DNA from: Isoetes taiwanensis
Taxonomy: Eukaryota; Streptophyta; Lycopodiopsida; Isoetales; Isoetaceae
Assembly (NCBI GenBank): GCA_021234155.1
Contig: JAJEKV010000086.1
Coordinates: 3,645,461-3,709,460, forward strand
DNA length: 64,000 nucleotides
Direction: 5' to 3'
Part shown: in pieces, positions 21,884 through 33,149 of the stretch
Layout: each line of letters starts with the position of its first letter
Numbering within the stretch: the stretch's first letter is position 1
Translations under genes and position numbers: made by a program
The notes under the pieces: generated by a model
What the model was told of the DNA's origin: nothing
The model's database searches: none
The model's input: the letters and a program-made list of their open reading frames with translations, nothing else

Positions 21884-22855
21884 TCAGGAGGTTCAATAGT
21901 AAATAGCTAGTGGAAAAATAGAAAAGACAGTCATTGTCTTTATTTCACTTGGACAAGACATGTTATTGATTAAGCATGATATCACGTCGTGTCTGGGACC
22001 AGAAGTCCTCCACATTACTGTTATGACCATGAGGGGATGTTCATAGGAGGATGGACCTAGGAAGATTGTGGTAGGTCACATTAGTCATGATTGGGAGAAT
22101 TCTTATTTCTAAACTTATATAAACTACAATGATTGTGCGTGTTGTCAACACATATATTTACAAAAAGCAAATGTTGTCTCATGGACCAATTGGCTTCCAT
22201 CTACATGATAAGGATCAGTTTGGGATCCATGTGCAGTTAATCCTTCTATATATCCTTGTAAGTTTATTTTCCATGTTATTTTCCCCCACCTCTCCAGTTT
22301 AAAGCGTGTTTACACAAGAATTGCATAACTACTTGTTCATTGTCTCAAAAGGTCAAAACATAGAAGTTAAAAGGTGGGCTTCTACATATGAGGGACTGGT
22401 GAAGATAGTGCTTCTCTATGCCAACACCAAGATTGAATAAGCCACAACAATGTTGCACATACAAGTAGACCATTCCACATATAGCATAAACAATATAGAT
22501 TGAGCTTCAAGGTACATAAGAATTGAATAGAATACACTAGTTTTTTTTCTAATTCACCATGCAAAGCACTTTATCTATTAATCTATAATATAGAACAAGC
22601 AACCCGAGTATTGATCAAACCTAAACAAACCCATTTTCTACAATAACTGTGAAAACACACTCTCGGCCCATCGAAGGACAACCCCTTGTGATGCAAATGG
22701 GTACCATCACCTTCACAAAATGTCAATGTTTTAAAATAGCAATTTCGATTCAAATACTCTATTGTCTACAACTATGACTTAAGCCACTTCACTCTCCGGC
22801 CATGGAGGGCAACCCTCCGTGCACAGCACCTTGTTTTTTTCGATACAAAACGTAG
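21884..22855. other. No gene recognised
   Basis: AT-rich intergenic sequence without supported features. Confidence 0.5.
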
Positions 22856-22975
22856 CCACGATAATATCATCTCTTCAATATCTTCATAAAAGCTTACTGC
22901 ACTACATTGATACAGGACAAAAGACATGACCAGAATGATCAGCATATGTTGCACATGGTCCTACGAGTCTACAAG
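22856..22975 (-). repeat. Dispersed repeat copy 2 (copy 1 at 16.11 kb)
   Basis: Nearly identical to 16108-16215. On the minus strand it ends in ACGTTTTGTATCG followed by an A-rich run, like a retroposon tail. Confidence 0.75.
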
Positions 22976-23663
22976 CACAGTGGGCAAATTTTTCTAATCT
23001 TTTCATAAAAAGGTAAAATATAAAGAAACTTAACAAGAGCTCAAGAAAAACCACAATCTTTGCCAAACTTAAATGATGTCGCATTGGAATGTTATGCATC
23101 TAGTGTAAAGAAATTCATAATCTTTGCTAAACTTAAATGATGCAACTAATCTACATGTGAAGTGATCAAGGAGCAAAAATGGATCCAATTGTTTGCGGGG
23201 AACAAGGGTACCATCACCTTCAGAACGACTCTTGTGTCAAGATCTACTTTAATACCCTTCTTTACCCTTCTTGTGTTGAAGGAAGAATATAATCTTGACT
23301 AGCTGTTGAATGTTTCAAAGAATATGCGAAGTTGGTAGCGAAAACCATTATATATATTATTATTTTATTATATTAAATAGAAGCGTAAGAGTGTGTACCA
23401 ATGGCTAAGATGCACGTCCTATAAGAAATGGAATAGCATTTAAAATGGAGACTATAAAATGGAGGCTTTTAAAATAATAAGAAAGAAGGAAGGAAGGTTC
23501 GAAGAGAATGCAACTGTACAAAGTCAAACGATGAGAGCATTGAAGACTAAGAGCCAGCTTTGATCGAACCCAACTCCGGACTTTTGGATTGGGAGGGCGG
23601 AATTGGCCGACGAGGAAGATGAAATCTAAGAGAAGAAGGCTATTCAATGACCCAGATTCTCGA
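22976..23663. promoter_or_regulatory. Upstream region of the receptor kinase
   Basis: No gene is recognised. A pair of near-repeats, AATCTTTGCCAAACTTAAAT GATG and AATCTTTGCTAAACTTAAAT GATG, lies at 23054 and 23120. An AT-rich block with TATATATATTATTA at 23350-23376 is the only TATA-like candidate ahead of the kinase gene, roughly 290 bp before its chosen start; a promoter role is inference. Confidence 0.35.
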
Positions 23664-26150
23664 ATGGCCATCATTAGCTCCACTACGGTATACCTCCCAA
23701 TTTGTTTAGGGTTTATATTTTTTATTTCAAGTGCTTCTTGTCAGCCTTCGTCATCCCAAGTCCAAGCTGATGGTGTTCCTTCGATTATATGGCATAATAA
23801 TCAAAGCTTAGAACAGAGTCCCTACCCTGATGGGAGCCTTATGAGGGTAGTGCTCTCGAATTCTAATGGAGGGGTAAATTATTCCTTTGGGTTTTTTAGG
23901 AACAACACTGCAAATCAGTTTTTATCTGTCTTAATATGTCATAATGACAATAGTAGCAAGCCTCGTGTAGTCTGGACAGCCAATAGGGACAAAGCTGTTG
24001 GGGAAAATGCATTCTTGCAACTCCAATCTGATGGAAACATGGTGCTTAGGGATTATAATAATGCCTTTGTTTGGTCTACCAACACTAGCAATGCTACTAA
24101 GATTTCTTTGCAAAGAGATGGGAATCTGGTACTTTTTGGTAATAAGAGTCAAACTGTATGGAAGAGTTTTGACCATCCTACTGATGCACTGTTGTTGACA
24201 CAAACTTTAAATGCAAGTAACAAGCTTCGTGCCAGTTCTTCTGCTTCAAATTATTCAGAGGGTCTTTACTACCTTCAAGTTGAAAAGACGGGGCTTTTTC
24301 TATATGCGCAGGCACCAGATCCACAGGTTTACTGGAGGGATACCTCTCAAAATACCTCTAATGTTCTTAATGATCCGTATGCACAGTTCAACAAAGGCAG
24401 TCTGGATCTTTTTCTCACAAGTCATTCTAAGCCTGATATGCAAATTTCAATTCCATCTTCTAAGCCTTTACAATACCTACAAATAAACTCCAAGGGTAAA
24501 GTAGAGGTTTATGCTTGGGATAATGCTACTGACTGGCAAATGGTCTTTGATCTTCCAAGTGGAGTGGACAATTGCAGTTTACCTGGCACTTGTGGATCAT
24601 ATGGGCTGTGCATTTCAGGTCAATGCAGCTGTTTAGACATTTCAACTGGAAATGGATCACTTGTGTCTGACAAGTTCACTTCAGTATACTCAGAACCTAA
24701 CCTGGGCTGCAATGCCAATGTTTCCCTTGTCTGCAATTCCAGTGACCCTTCAAGCAACCAACACTTTGTTCGGATGGAAGATTATGATTATCCTCCTCTG
24801 TCTTACATGAACGGCCGCAATGCTAGTTCTATAGATGATTGCCAGAACCTGTGTAAAGGTAATTGTTCATGCAAGGCTGCATTTTTTAAAACAACCAACA
24901 TTTCTAGAACCTGTTATACTTTGACAGAAGTTTACACACTTAAAAGGTTGGCTTTAAATACCTACAATTCGACTGCCTTAATTCGGATGCAAGGTTCTTC
25001 ATCCTCAATTGCATCTCCACCAACATCTTCTCCACCAAGATCGTCTCCATCAAGGAAAAAATCTAAAGCAGGTGTTATAGCAGGTGGAATATTTGTAGCT
25101 TTATTTGCAGTTGCCATTCTAGGGTTTATAATAAGGAGGCATAAGAGGCTAGCTGCAGAGGAGGATATGTTTGAATTAGTTCCAGGTTTGCCTTGTCGTT
25201 TCACATACAAAGAGCTAAACAGAGCAACACAAAAGTTCAGCAGAAAGATTGGGACAGGAGGATTTGGATCTGTGTTTCATGGCATTTTAGCAGATGGAAC
25301 CCCAGTGGCAGTAAAGAGATTGGAAAATGGGAAGCAAGCCCATAAAGAATTCAGAGCAGAGATTTGCACCATTGGAAGCATCCACCACTTTAACCTTGTT
25401 CACCTTTATGGCTTCTGCTATGGAAAAGGCCACCGCCTGCTTGTCTATGAGTACATGCCAAATGGTTCTCTGGACCATTGGTTATTTGGTCTTGACCATG
25501 GCTCCCTTTTGGATTGGGAATCTAGATTTAAAATTGCTCTAGGAACGGCACGTGGCCTTGCGTATCTTCACGAAGAATGTCGTGAGACCATTGTTCATCT
25601 TGATATCAAGCCACAGAACATTATGCTAGATGAAAAGTTTGAAGCCAAGGTATCAGATTTTGGGCTTTATAAGTTGGTTGGTCGCGATCAAAGCCAACTA
25701 GTGACACAGATACGAGGCACCCCTAGCTACTTGGCACCAGAGGCAACCATCACTAGTAAGACAGATGTGTATAGCTATGGGATTCTCTTACTTGAAATAG
25801 TTAGCGGGCGCAAGAATGTTGATTTAATGGCTATAATGAATGACCCCAAATTGGAGATAGATATTGTTGATCCCAGACTTGGGGGGGTTTATAACAAGGA
25901 TGAAGCTACAAGAGCAATTAAGGTGGCATTCTGGTGCATTCAAGAGGATCCTGAATCAAGGCCAACCATGGGCAATGTAGTGCAAATGCTTGAAGGTTAT
26001 GTGGAGATGGGCACACCACCCTTGAACTTCCTGCCACATCCAAAGAGGTCATGGGAAGAGTTATTTGATGCTTCTCTTACTGGTTCTCATAACATCACAT
26101 ATCCAAGCTCAGAGTCTATCCCTTTTGCTTCCACTCCTCATTCTCAATAA
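23664..26150 (+). CDS. G-type lectin S-receptor-like serine/threonine kinase (SD2-5-like), intronless, 828 aa
   Basis: A single-pass plasma-membrane receptor kinase. The start at 23664 (MAIISSTT) is chosen because a signal peptide follows at once (VYLPICLGFIFFISSASC); an in-frame ATG at 23589 would put 25 basic residues before it. Order: bulb-type mannose-lectin domain (VVWTANRDK; repeats LQLQSDGNMVLRD and ISLQRDGNLVLFG); a short EGF-like cysteine cluster (GTCGSYGLCISGQCSC); a PAN-like block (CQNLCKGNCSCKAAFF); a Ser/Pro linker; a transmembrane helix near residues 470-491; then the kinase with GTGGFG, VAVKRL, HLDIKPQN, DFG and APE. The catalytic loop has Leu before Asp, so it is a non-RD kinase. 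The segment after APE is short and lacks the usual Trp (ATITSKTDVYSYG), and the stretch after GRKNVD is also shorter than in relatives. Extracellular N-glycosylation sequons are abundant. The reading frame is fully open. Ligand and pathway are unknown. Confidence 0.92.
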   Translation: MAIISSTTVYLPICLGFIFFISSASCQPSSSQVQADGVPSIIWHNNQSLEQSPYPDGSLMRVVLSNSNGGVNYSFGFFRNNTANQFLSVLICHNDNSSKPRVVWTANRDKAVGENAFLQLQSDGNMVLRDYNNAFVWSTNTSNATKISLQRDGNLVLFGNKSQTVWKSFDHPTDALLLTQTLNASNKLRASSSASNYSEGLYYLQVEKTGLFLYAQAPDPQVYWRDTSQNTSNVLNDPYAQFNKGSLDLFLTSHSKPDMQISIPSSKPLQYLQINSKGKVEVYAWDNATDWQMVFDLPSGVDNCSLPGTCGSYGLCISGQCSCLDISTGNGSLVSDKFTSVYSEPNLGCNANVSLVCNSSDPSSNQHFVRMEDYDYPPLSYMNGRNASSIDDCQNLCKGNCSCKAAFFKTTNISRTCYTLTEVYTLKRLALNTYNSTALIRMQGSSSSIASPPTSSPPRSSPSRKKSKAGVIAGGIFVALFAVAILGFIIRRHKRLAAEEDMFELVPGLPCRFTYKELNRATQKFSRKIGTGGFGSVFHGILADGTPVAVKRLENGKQAHKEFRAEICTIGSIHHFNLVHLYGFCYGKGHRLLVYEYMPNGSLDHWLFGLDHGSLLDWESRFKIALGTARGLAYLHEECRETIVHLDIKPQNIMLDEKFEAKVSDFGLYKLVGRDQSQLVTQIRGTPSYLAPEATITSKTDVYSYGILLLEIVSGRKNVDLMAIMNDPKLEIDIVDPRLGGVYNKDEATRAIKVAFWCIQEDPESRPTMGNVVQMLEGYVEMGTPPLNFLPHPKRSWEELFDASLTGSHNITYPSSESIPFASTPHSQ

Positions 26151-26465
26151 TCTTTTCTAGCAGGCTATCCTTGCCTCAAGTTTAACAATTTGAATATAAT
26201 GTGAATTATTCTTCTATTCCATGTTGTGTTGTATGATACCTTAATGAGGGTTGAATACTTCCAAATATAATCTTTCATGAAGCATTATTTTACAAACTTC
26301 CCACCTTGTATACAAATTTTGAAAATTAAATGTCAAGCCCTAATCAAGATATCCATTGACGTTGGATTTGAATCTAAAAGCAATAGTAGTCTCTACATAT
26401 TTAATGCAAACAATAAATATATGGGTGTGGCAAATAAGGTAATATGGCAAGTGATTCATTAAGAA
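26151..26465. other. 3' flank of the receptor kinase
   Basis: AT-rich sequence with AATATAATG-type words that could act in polyadenylation. No gene. Confidence 0.4.
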
Positions 26466-26469
26466 TTGA

Positions 26470-26525
26470 ATTTTATCGTCCATTCCATGTCCACAGAGAC
26501 CAAAAGATTCATGGGACCCAAAACA
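26470..26525 (-). repeat. Diverged LINE-family 3' tail
   Basis: The minus strand reads GGGTCCCATGAATCTTTTGG followed by TCTCTGTGGACATGG, parallel to GGGTCCCATGACCTATTGGT, CTTCGTGGACGTTAAAA at 32927-32962. Confidence 0.5.
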
Positions 26526-26561
26526 CAAGGAAAGAGTAGAGTAGTTCCATTACTTTGTACT

Positions 26562-26635
26562 TTTTTTTTTTGAAGAACTGTGTCATCAATATATTAAAAG
26601 AATGGTAATGTTACAAAGCAAGTGACGTACTTTTT
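26562..26635 (-). repeat. Retroposon 3' end with poly(A) tail
   Basis: On the minus strand, AATATATTGATGACACAGTT is followed by CTTC and a run of ten A. A similar CTTC plus poly(A) end occurs at 35993-36050. It fits a LINE or SINE 3' terminus. Confidence 0.5.
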
Positions 26636-26639
26636 TATT

Positions 26640-27540
26640 GTGGTTGTTTTTTGTTTCGGTGTGTTATGGAGTTTGGAAAAAAAATTCGAAAAACATGGGC
26701 AAGTTCATGAATAATATATAAACTATTAAATATAGCACAAATCTCATAACACACTAAAACAAAAACTTACAAAATTTATTTTTTTTTTCATACAAAGCGC
26801 TACCACATTTTTGTCTTTTTATTTTCTTTCAAATTCAAATACACATAATCTCCATTTTTTTCACAAAATGGAACTACGGCTATTGACCCTGAAATAAAGT
26901 GCCTTGGCTCCTCCGGAATGCAAAACATCACCATAGCCAGGAGCTCCAATTTCAATGCCCTGTTTGTGAGGCTGCTGCAAACAACTACCCCAAATGCATG
27001 AGGAAGCGATGGACTATGAACTGTAACGAAAAAAAATGTAGAATATAGCAAAAAATGATCGTGGATATAAAGGCTTTTCTTTTATTAGCTTCAACGTCCA
27101 CCTTTATATAAAGGTTCCTCCTAAATATTTAAATGATCCATCTTATTCTATTATAATTTTGATGCCGTAATAATATCTTCTCAACCCCTAGATATTTCAT
27201 GGCCCTTAGATAAGGTCTTTAAAACCAATGGTCCATAAAAAAGAAATTAAAAAAAAAAAAAATCTTATTAAAAACTTATTCCTTCAAGCAAAATTTTGAT
27301 AAAAGCATTTGCTAACGTAATGAGAGATGATGTATCTTGGTTCAAAATAAAAAAAATAAAAATATAAAAACATTACAACCTCAACAATAACACATAAACC
27401 ATTAAATAAATCCAAAGTATTTACTTCATATCCATTTATTATAATCTAAAAATCACAAATCCCGATATTAATCCATGTTTGAAGCTAGTCGATGTTGATG
27501 TTGTGTTCATTGCATCCTTTTAAAAAGTCGTCGCAGCCTT
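26640..27540. other. No gene recognised
   Basis: Very AT-rich with several homopolymer A runs (for example 27250-27261). No supported feature. Confidence 0.5.
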
Positions 27541-27658
27541 TCGGCCTTTTAGGCATTTGCCTATTTTGGATTATACATTTTTCTTGTTTATAAAGCATGC
27601 GATGTTGTGGTGGCTTTTTAAACATATAAGGCTTTCGTCTACTTTTTTTATTCTTTAT

Positions 27659-27838
27659 CGTAAAGTTCAGGGGGAAGATATTTCGCCATATTTCAGGCCT
27701 AGATTACAACAGATAATCGCTTCCTCTCCTCCGATGTTGGCTTCATCTCCTACTATGCTGGCTGATAACGGAGTAATCAACCTTTTGTGACTACGATGGC
27801 GCCACGTGGCAAGAAATATCTTCCCCCTGAACTTTACG
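27659..27838. mobile_element. 180-bp MITE-like element with 26-bp perfect TIRs
   Basis: Positions 27659-27684 and 27813-27838 are exact reverse complements; they begin CGTAAAGTTCAGGGGGAAGA. The interior has no coding capacity. No clear target-site duplication flanks it (TTTAT left, TGAGG right), so the superfamily is undecided. Confidence 0.7.
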
Positions 27839-27839
27839 T

Positions 27840-27945
27840 GAGGAAATGTTACGCCCATACGCCCTTGCGGACCAGTGCGGACCGGGCCCGCGCCGCCTCG
27901 CCCAGTCCTTACCCCGCGTAAGGGCCTACGGGCGAACATTACCTC
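27840..27945. repeat. GC-rich imperfect inverted repeat next to the MITE
   Basis: The left arm begins GAGGAAATGTTACGCCCATA (27840-27870) and the right arm reads in reverse GAGGTAATGTTCGCCCGTAG (27914-27945). The loop is very GC-rich (GGACCGGGCCCGCGCCGCC). It directly abuts the preceding MITE. Confidence 0.65.
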
Positions 27946-28471
27946 TACCTTTGGTGACTTGGATATTAAATGTTCTAACAATGGTTTGCCACAAAAATCT
28001 CTTTTCTTATTCTAACTTTTGTATTAGCCTTCTAAAAACCAGAAGGATGTGCCTATTATGGTGACTTGGATATTAAATGTTCTAACAATTGTTTGCCACA
28101 AAAAACTCTTTTCTTATTTTAATTTTTGTGTTAGCCTTCTAAAAAACAGAAGGATGTGCCTATTTTAGATTGCACATTTTCCTTGTTTACAAAGCATGCG
28201 ATATTGTATAAAAGGGCTTCGTCCACTTTTTGTTCAATATTTTTGGTGACGTAGGTATTTTTTCTTCTAAGAATGGCTTGCTACAAAAATCTCTTTTTCT
28301 GGTTAAAACTTTTTTTCCCAAACATAAAAGCTTTAAAAAAGCATTTGCAAATGTTGTTGTCTAAGAAAAAGAAAACGCGGTGAAGGATTTTGGGGGAAAA
28401 ACCGTAACAATAACAAATAAATTGGGCATCTACATGTCAATGTGTTGATGTAGGGCATATCTGAGCTCACC

Positions 28472-28997
28472 TGTGACGTTCCATGTATTTATTCACTATA
28501 TGTATAGCTACCATGACATGTCACCAGGTATATTTGGACAACTACGGACATTAGGGGCTAACTTAAAAGGGTTTATGTTAGCTATACTAAATTGTCATAA
28601 GTTAATTAAGATGTTCTTCGAGATAACGGATCTAGCCAAGAGACAGGTTAGTCTTTAGGTAGTTTGTGTGTCAATCTAACCCTTGTATGAACAGGTGGAT
28701 GATTAAACTCTATTCTAAGTTCTATGTGAGATTATGATGGATGTTTTACATCTGCTTGTTCTCTCTTTCTGTTCCTCCCATGTCTATGTGTTAAAGGGAG
28801 GTAGAGACCTAAAGGCTATCTAGAAATAGATATGCTCCTAGTTAGAACCCCTTAAATCCCGTTAAACGCAGCCTGTGCACAAGAGCCCTCCTGGCTGTCG
28901 AGGGTATGATGTGGTTGAGCGCCATATAAGGATCATGGTGGTGAAGTGGGGGTGGGACCTTGCCTAGCATGGCTACAAGGCTTCCTACAGTGGTTGG
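28472..28997 (+). mobile_element. Truncated gypsy LTR (5' portion)
   Basis: It begins TGTGACGTTCCATGTATTTA and matches the LTR at 31419-32829 up to CCTACAGTGGTTGG, where similarity ends abruptly. It lacks a roughly 180-bp segment that the second copy has after ATACTAAATTGTCATAA. No polypurine tract precedes it, so it is either a 5' LTR remnant or a truncated solo LTR. Confidence 0.8.
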
Positions 28998-29289
28998 AAA
29001 GCATCACTAATTCCTGCAACAGGACTCGGTGACAAATTGGTGTTGTTTCTTTGGTAAGCAACAAGGATTTTTCTGGGTTTGAGCATCCATGGCAGTCCAT
29101 CTAATAGAGATGCATGGCGATCTAAAAACCCAAATTCGATGCTTTGTCCCTTCATATTGTGACATTTGAAACCCTGCATTAAATTCTAAACATGTGTCCA
29201 TTGACGGAAAGATGGTTTAGCAGTTCTTAAAGGTAAAATGCCTGGCCTAAGATAGCAATCAAAGGCACAACTATGAAATATCGGTAAGT

Positions 29290-29762
29290 CCTAGAAAGGT
29301 ACTATTATCTGCCTTGATGTGTTGCTATTTTATCTAGAAGGCCCGACTTCCATAACAACAATTACTATTACATATTGTTGTGATGTCTTTTTCCTTTTTA
29401 TCAGATATATTGGTAACAAAGACACAAATATGATAGACAATTACTGCCGGATACTGATGGATTAGGAAGTGCTAGAAAGATACTATTATCTGTCTTGATG
29501 TGTTGCCATTTTATCTAGAAGGCACAATCACTATTGCTTATTGTTGTGATGATGTTTTTCTCCTTTTTATCAAATATGTGGAGAACAAAGACACAGGCAT
29601 GAAAGAAGCTTACTGCCACCAGGGGAAAGAAAGGTACTATTATCTGGCTTCATGTCTTGCTATTTATCTACAAGGCCCGATTTCCATAACAACAGTCACA
29701 ATTGCTTATTGTTGCGATGATGCCATTCTCCTTTTATTTATTAAATATATTGGTGACTTCTT
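29290..29762 (+). repeat. Three degenerate tandem copies, unit about 155-180 bp
   Basis: TACTATTATCTG, TTATCTAGAAGGC, ATTGCTTATTGTTGTGATGA and CCTTTTTATCA recur with starts near 29301, 29480 and 29636. Confidence 0.75.
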
Positions 29763-30479
29763 TTACTAAATTCCCATACGTGTTAATCAGTGCAGCTCAT
29801 ATGACAATACTATGATGAGAAGCATAGGTTGTTCCATATCTGCTAGACTTTCACACACCCAAATGAGATAAATTTAAGGTTTAATATTTTCTTGACTGTT
29901 GCAAAATCTCTTTCCGAAGCAAGTTGCCATATCATACAAATTGTCATACTCATCTTTTCTAACTGTTGCTAAGCCTCTGTCCTTCAATCAGCCTATGAGT
30001 ATGCGCTACCATAGCAATTCTCGGACTGATAGTAACTAGAATATCTATAGCAATTTTGAAGCTTTGACTATGTCTATTATAGATATGCTATTTGATGATT
30101 GCTTAATTTTTGAGTGGAGGGCTGTCGCAAAAGCTAAATCCTGAATCACTCAGTTTTCAACTTTGTGTGTCTATACATTTAAGTGCAAAATATCGTTGCA
30201 GAACTTTTGCCCCTTCTAATCATCGAGGTAAATTCATTTTATTTTTCTTTTTATTTGTAGGTTTGGACATTAATAGGTAAATCCATGTTTAATTCTCTAA
30301 TGGAGGACATGTTGCAAATGCTCAATCCTGAACCAATGAATTATTCAATCTCCAACTGTCTTACTTTATTAGCCATTATTTATGGGGTACATTTATGTGC
30401 ATTTGGAAAATGTTGTTGCAGAACTGTTGTCCCTTCTAAATCAGTGAGATTGCTCCTTCTAAATCCAAATTTAAACAAT

Positions 30480-30800
30480 AGAACTCAAGTTTCAAAACGG
30501 TTATCATTAGAGATTGCTTCAAATTGAGTAGCTAAATGTTTAGATCTGCAACCTTCTTTGTTTTACTTACCAATTGAGCTACAACTTGGCAAACACAATG
30601 TGGCAATTCCAATAACAATATATGTTCAACCATTTAGTTTCAAATGATCGTTCCCTTCATAAATAATGCCAAGTTTCAAGAAGGCTATCATTAGAAACTA
30701 CCTCAAATTATGTAGCTAAATGTTCATATCTGCAACATTCTTTGTTTTGATTTCCAATTTTAAGTTGTTAAAATTGCATGCACAATGCCGCAATCCCAAC
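30480..30800 (+). repeat. Two-copy tandem repeat, period about 190 bp
   Basis: CAAGTTTCAAAACGGTTATC ATTAGA, GTAGCTAAATGTTTAGATCT GCAAC and CTTTGTTTT appear at 30485 and again, diverged, at 30671-30760. A shorter pair, GTTGCAGAACTGTTGTCCCT TC and GTTGCAGAACTTTTGCCCCT TC, lies just upstream. Confidence 0.65.
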
Positions 30801-31305
30801 AAGAAATGCCTTAAAATTTGCAAGACAAAAGATCACAAGATGAGATTGTTAATTATTTAGTTCATTATATAGACAAGATACTTCTACACAAGCATCGAAG
30901 AACCTTACCCTTTTTCCTAACCTTATGCTTTATGTTTTGGTAAGTCCCTTCATGTACAAAACTAGATGTACTTGAATTTGAATTAAGATCTACGGTGACA
31001 AATCCAATAGTTACATATATATGACATAAGATTAAAAACCATGATAAATTCATGGAATGGAAAGATGATTTGCAATATCCAATTTCTCCTTGGAGTAAAT
31101 TGCAACATCTAATAGTTAGAAGTCACACGTTAAATGTAGACAACTACCTAGGAAGTTTGCTCCATAGAAATATTGTCCATAATTATTCTTATCCACAACC
31201 AACAATGTGTGGCATACACAACTTCTCATGTTTGGCATTGCTAGGCATTGTCGTACGCCTATGTTCTCAACAACCCTAACCCCAAACATAACATATTGTT
31301 ACTAA

Positions 31306-31333
31306 GCCCGGCAACGCCGGGCAATGTTACTAG
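31306..31333 (+). mobile_element. Helitron 3' terminus
   Basis: Hairpin GCCCGGCAACGCCGGGC (31306-31322), a 7-nt spacer, CTAG (31330-31333), then T. It is identical in hairpin to the ends at 2480 and 33161. It sits about 85 bp before the polypurine tract of a gypsy element, so it inserted into that element's internal region. Confidence 0.8.
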
Positions 31334-31418
31334 TTATTTTAATCAGCTAATCATTGTTACATACAATTTCCACCTAATCTTCAATGCCGAGGACAACATT
31401 ATTCCAAGGGGGTTAGAA
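31334..31418 (+). mobile_element. 3' end of gypsy internal region with polypurine tract
   Basis: TCTTCAATGCCGAGGACAAC and ATTATTCCAAGGGGGTTAGA lie directly before the LTR. The same words, with small changes (AATGCTGAGGACAACATTCT, TCTAAGGGGGAAGA), precede the LTR at 53944. Confidence 0.75.
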
Positions 31419-32829
31419 TGTGACGTTCCATGTATTTATATGCTATACGTATAAATACTATGACACGTCACCAGGTATATTTGGACCACTACGGGACATT
31501 AGGGGCTAACTTAAAAGGGTTTATGTTAGCTATACTAAATTGTCATAAATTAATTAATCTAATTAACCTAATTAAGCTAATTAATAGGTTAATTATGAGG
31601 AGCCACCTAGCCCAACTCGATTGGCCATGGGAGGCTTCATAACTGGAAAAGGCAAGTTGGGCCTCCAATATCCAATTTTGTTCCAAATCGATTTGGGAAA
31701 GGATTGGACAAGGGATGAGCTAATTGAATAGTGTAACCAGCCTTAAATCATGGATGTCTTCGAGATAACAGATCTAGCCAAGACATAGGTTAGTCTTTAG
31801 GTAGTTTGTGTGTCAATCTAACCCTTGTATGAATAGATGGATGATTAGACTCTATTCTAAGTTCTATGTGAAATTATGATAGATGTTTTGCATGTGCTTG
31901 TTCTCTCTTTCTGTTCCTCCTGTGTGTATGAATTAAAGGGGGGTAGAAACCTAAAGGCTATCTAGGAACAGAGATGCTCCTAGTTAGAACCCCTTAAATC
32001 CCGTTAAATGCAGCCTGTGCACAAGAGCCCTCCTGGCTGTCGAGGGTATGATGTGGTTGAGCGCCATATAAGGATCATGGTGGTGAAGTGGGGGTGGGAC
32101 CTTGCCTAGCATGGCTACAAGGCTTCCTACAGTGGTTGGGTCTATAGTCAGTCATTGCATATGGGCTGGGTATGGGTCTAACATCTCCTGGGTCGCAGGA
32201 TACGTACCTATAGGGACGTTCCTGGCTCGATTGGCACATTGGGGTGGCCTATGAATTTTGGGGTGTTCAAGTCGGGTACGGATGCATGGTTGCCAGTGGG
32301 GCCACGATCCTCTAGCCACCCATGGAAGCACCATGCTCTGGGAAGGGATTCCTCCATTCCCTACATCATCGGACCGGGGAGATATAAGCCGGAGTAGTCT
32401 CATAGGGTAACTCCATGAGATTGCATCTCCGGAAGGCTACAACCACGCCATAGCATGATTCAGCCTATCTACAAAGTGTGCACAGGAGGGGCATATGGAG
32501 TGGAATACCCTAGCCATTGTTCTATGCCAGCCAATGCCATTGCCACTATTATGTCTATTGATATTTGGAGGTTCTTCCTGTTAGTTGACACCATTGAGTC
32601 TGAGATGGGGAATAGGCCCTTCATTTTTGATGCATTTGTTATGTTTTCTACTATTACGATGTGTTGTGATGTTGATGGATGGGCCACCTTTCGATGAGGT
32701 GGTATATTATTTTATATATTGTGTGCTAGGTGCTAACTTTTATATACGCTTCTGCTATATAGGATTCCCATAGAAGGCGTGGGACGAATGACACCTCTGT
32801 GACCTTCACTCGGGCACTTGGCCATCACA
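31419..32829 (+). mobile_element. 3' LTR of a chromovirus-type gypsy element (1411 bp)
   Basis: It starts TGTGACGTTCC right after the polypurine tract and ends CACTTGGCCATCACA, giving TG...CA. It is homologous along its length to 28472-28997 and, more distantly, to 53944-55064, whose element carries a chromodomain integrase. The flank after it (GATTG) does not match the flank before 28472 (TCACC), so the two LTRs do not form a simple complete element. Confidence 0.85.
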
Positions 32830-33000
32830 GATTGCACCTAGAAACGCATTCAGTAAGTTTTCGAGCACCTTTCGAGGCAGGGGTTTTTTAATCCTAGTAG
32901 TAATGATTGTACTAGCCCATTGTATGGGTCCCATGACCTATTGGTCTTCGTGGACGTTAAAAAAACTATTCTATTCTATTCTATTCTATTCTATTCTTTC
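32830..33000 (+). repeat. LINE-family 3' tail with (TATTC)n microsatellite
   Basis: TGTATGGGTCCCATGACCTA, TTGGTCTTCGTGGACGTTAA, AAAAAC and then six to seven TATTC units (32967-32998). The same TATTC array after GGTTAAAAAAAC occurs at 49012-49041. Confidence 0.65.
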
Positions 33001-33149
33001 TTGTAATTTGATTTGACATAGTCTGTATCTGAGTTGGCCATATTTTGTATCATAGTTTGTACCTGTCAAATGTGGCAACTTGTCCTCGAGCTCTTGGAAA
33101 TCTTTGCCATTGGCAAATACGGATGTTAAAATTCTAAAATTAAATATAA

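Larger units (their letters stand above)
27545..28300 (+). repeat. Higher-order tandem repeat interrupted by foldback insertions
   Basis: A unit of about 106 bp (GGTGACTTGGATATTAAATG through AAGGATGTGCCTATT) occurs at about 27952-28055 and 28060-28163. A wider block (CTATTTTGGATTATACATTT, AAAGCATGCGATGTTGT, GGCTTTCGTC) at 27557-27640 recurs at 28160-28235. The foldback elements at 27659-27945 sit inside the first block. Confidence 0.75.
28998..31333 (+). mobile_element. Probable Helitron interior plus tandem repeats, 5' end unknown
   Basis: The segment lies between the truncated LTR and the Helitron end at 31306-31333. It has no recognisable coding region and no Rep/helicase motif, so any Helitron would be non-autonomous. 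It includes tandem repeats at 29290-29760 and 30480-30800. The left limit is only the point where LTR similarity ends and is not an A/T insertion site, so part of it may be other DNA. Confidence 0.4.

Noticed and set aside
23589-23663. Earlier in-frame ATG for the receptor kinase
   Set aside because: It would place a basic 25-residue extension before the signal peptide; the ATG at 23664 gives a normal secretory start.
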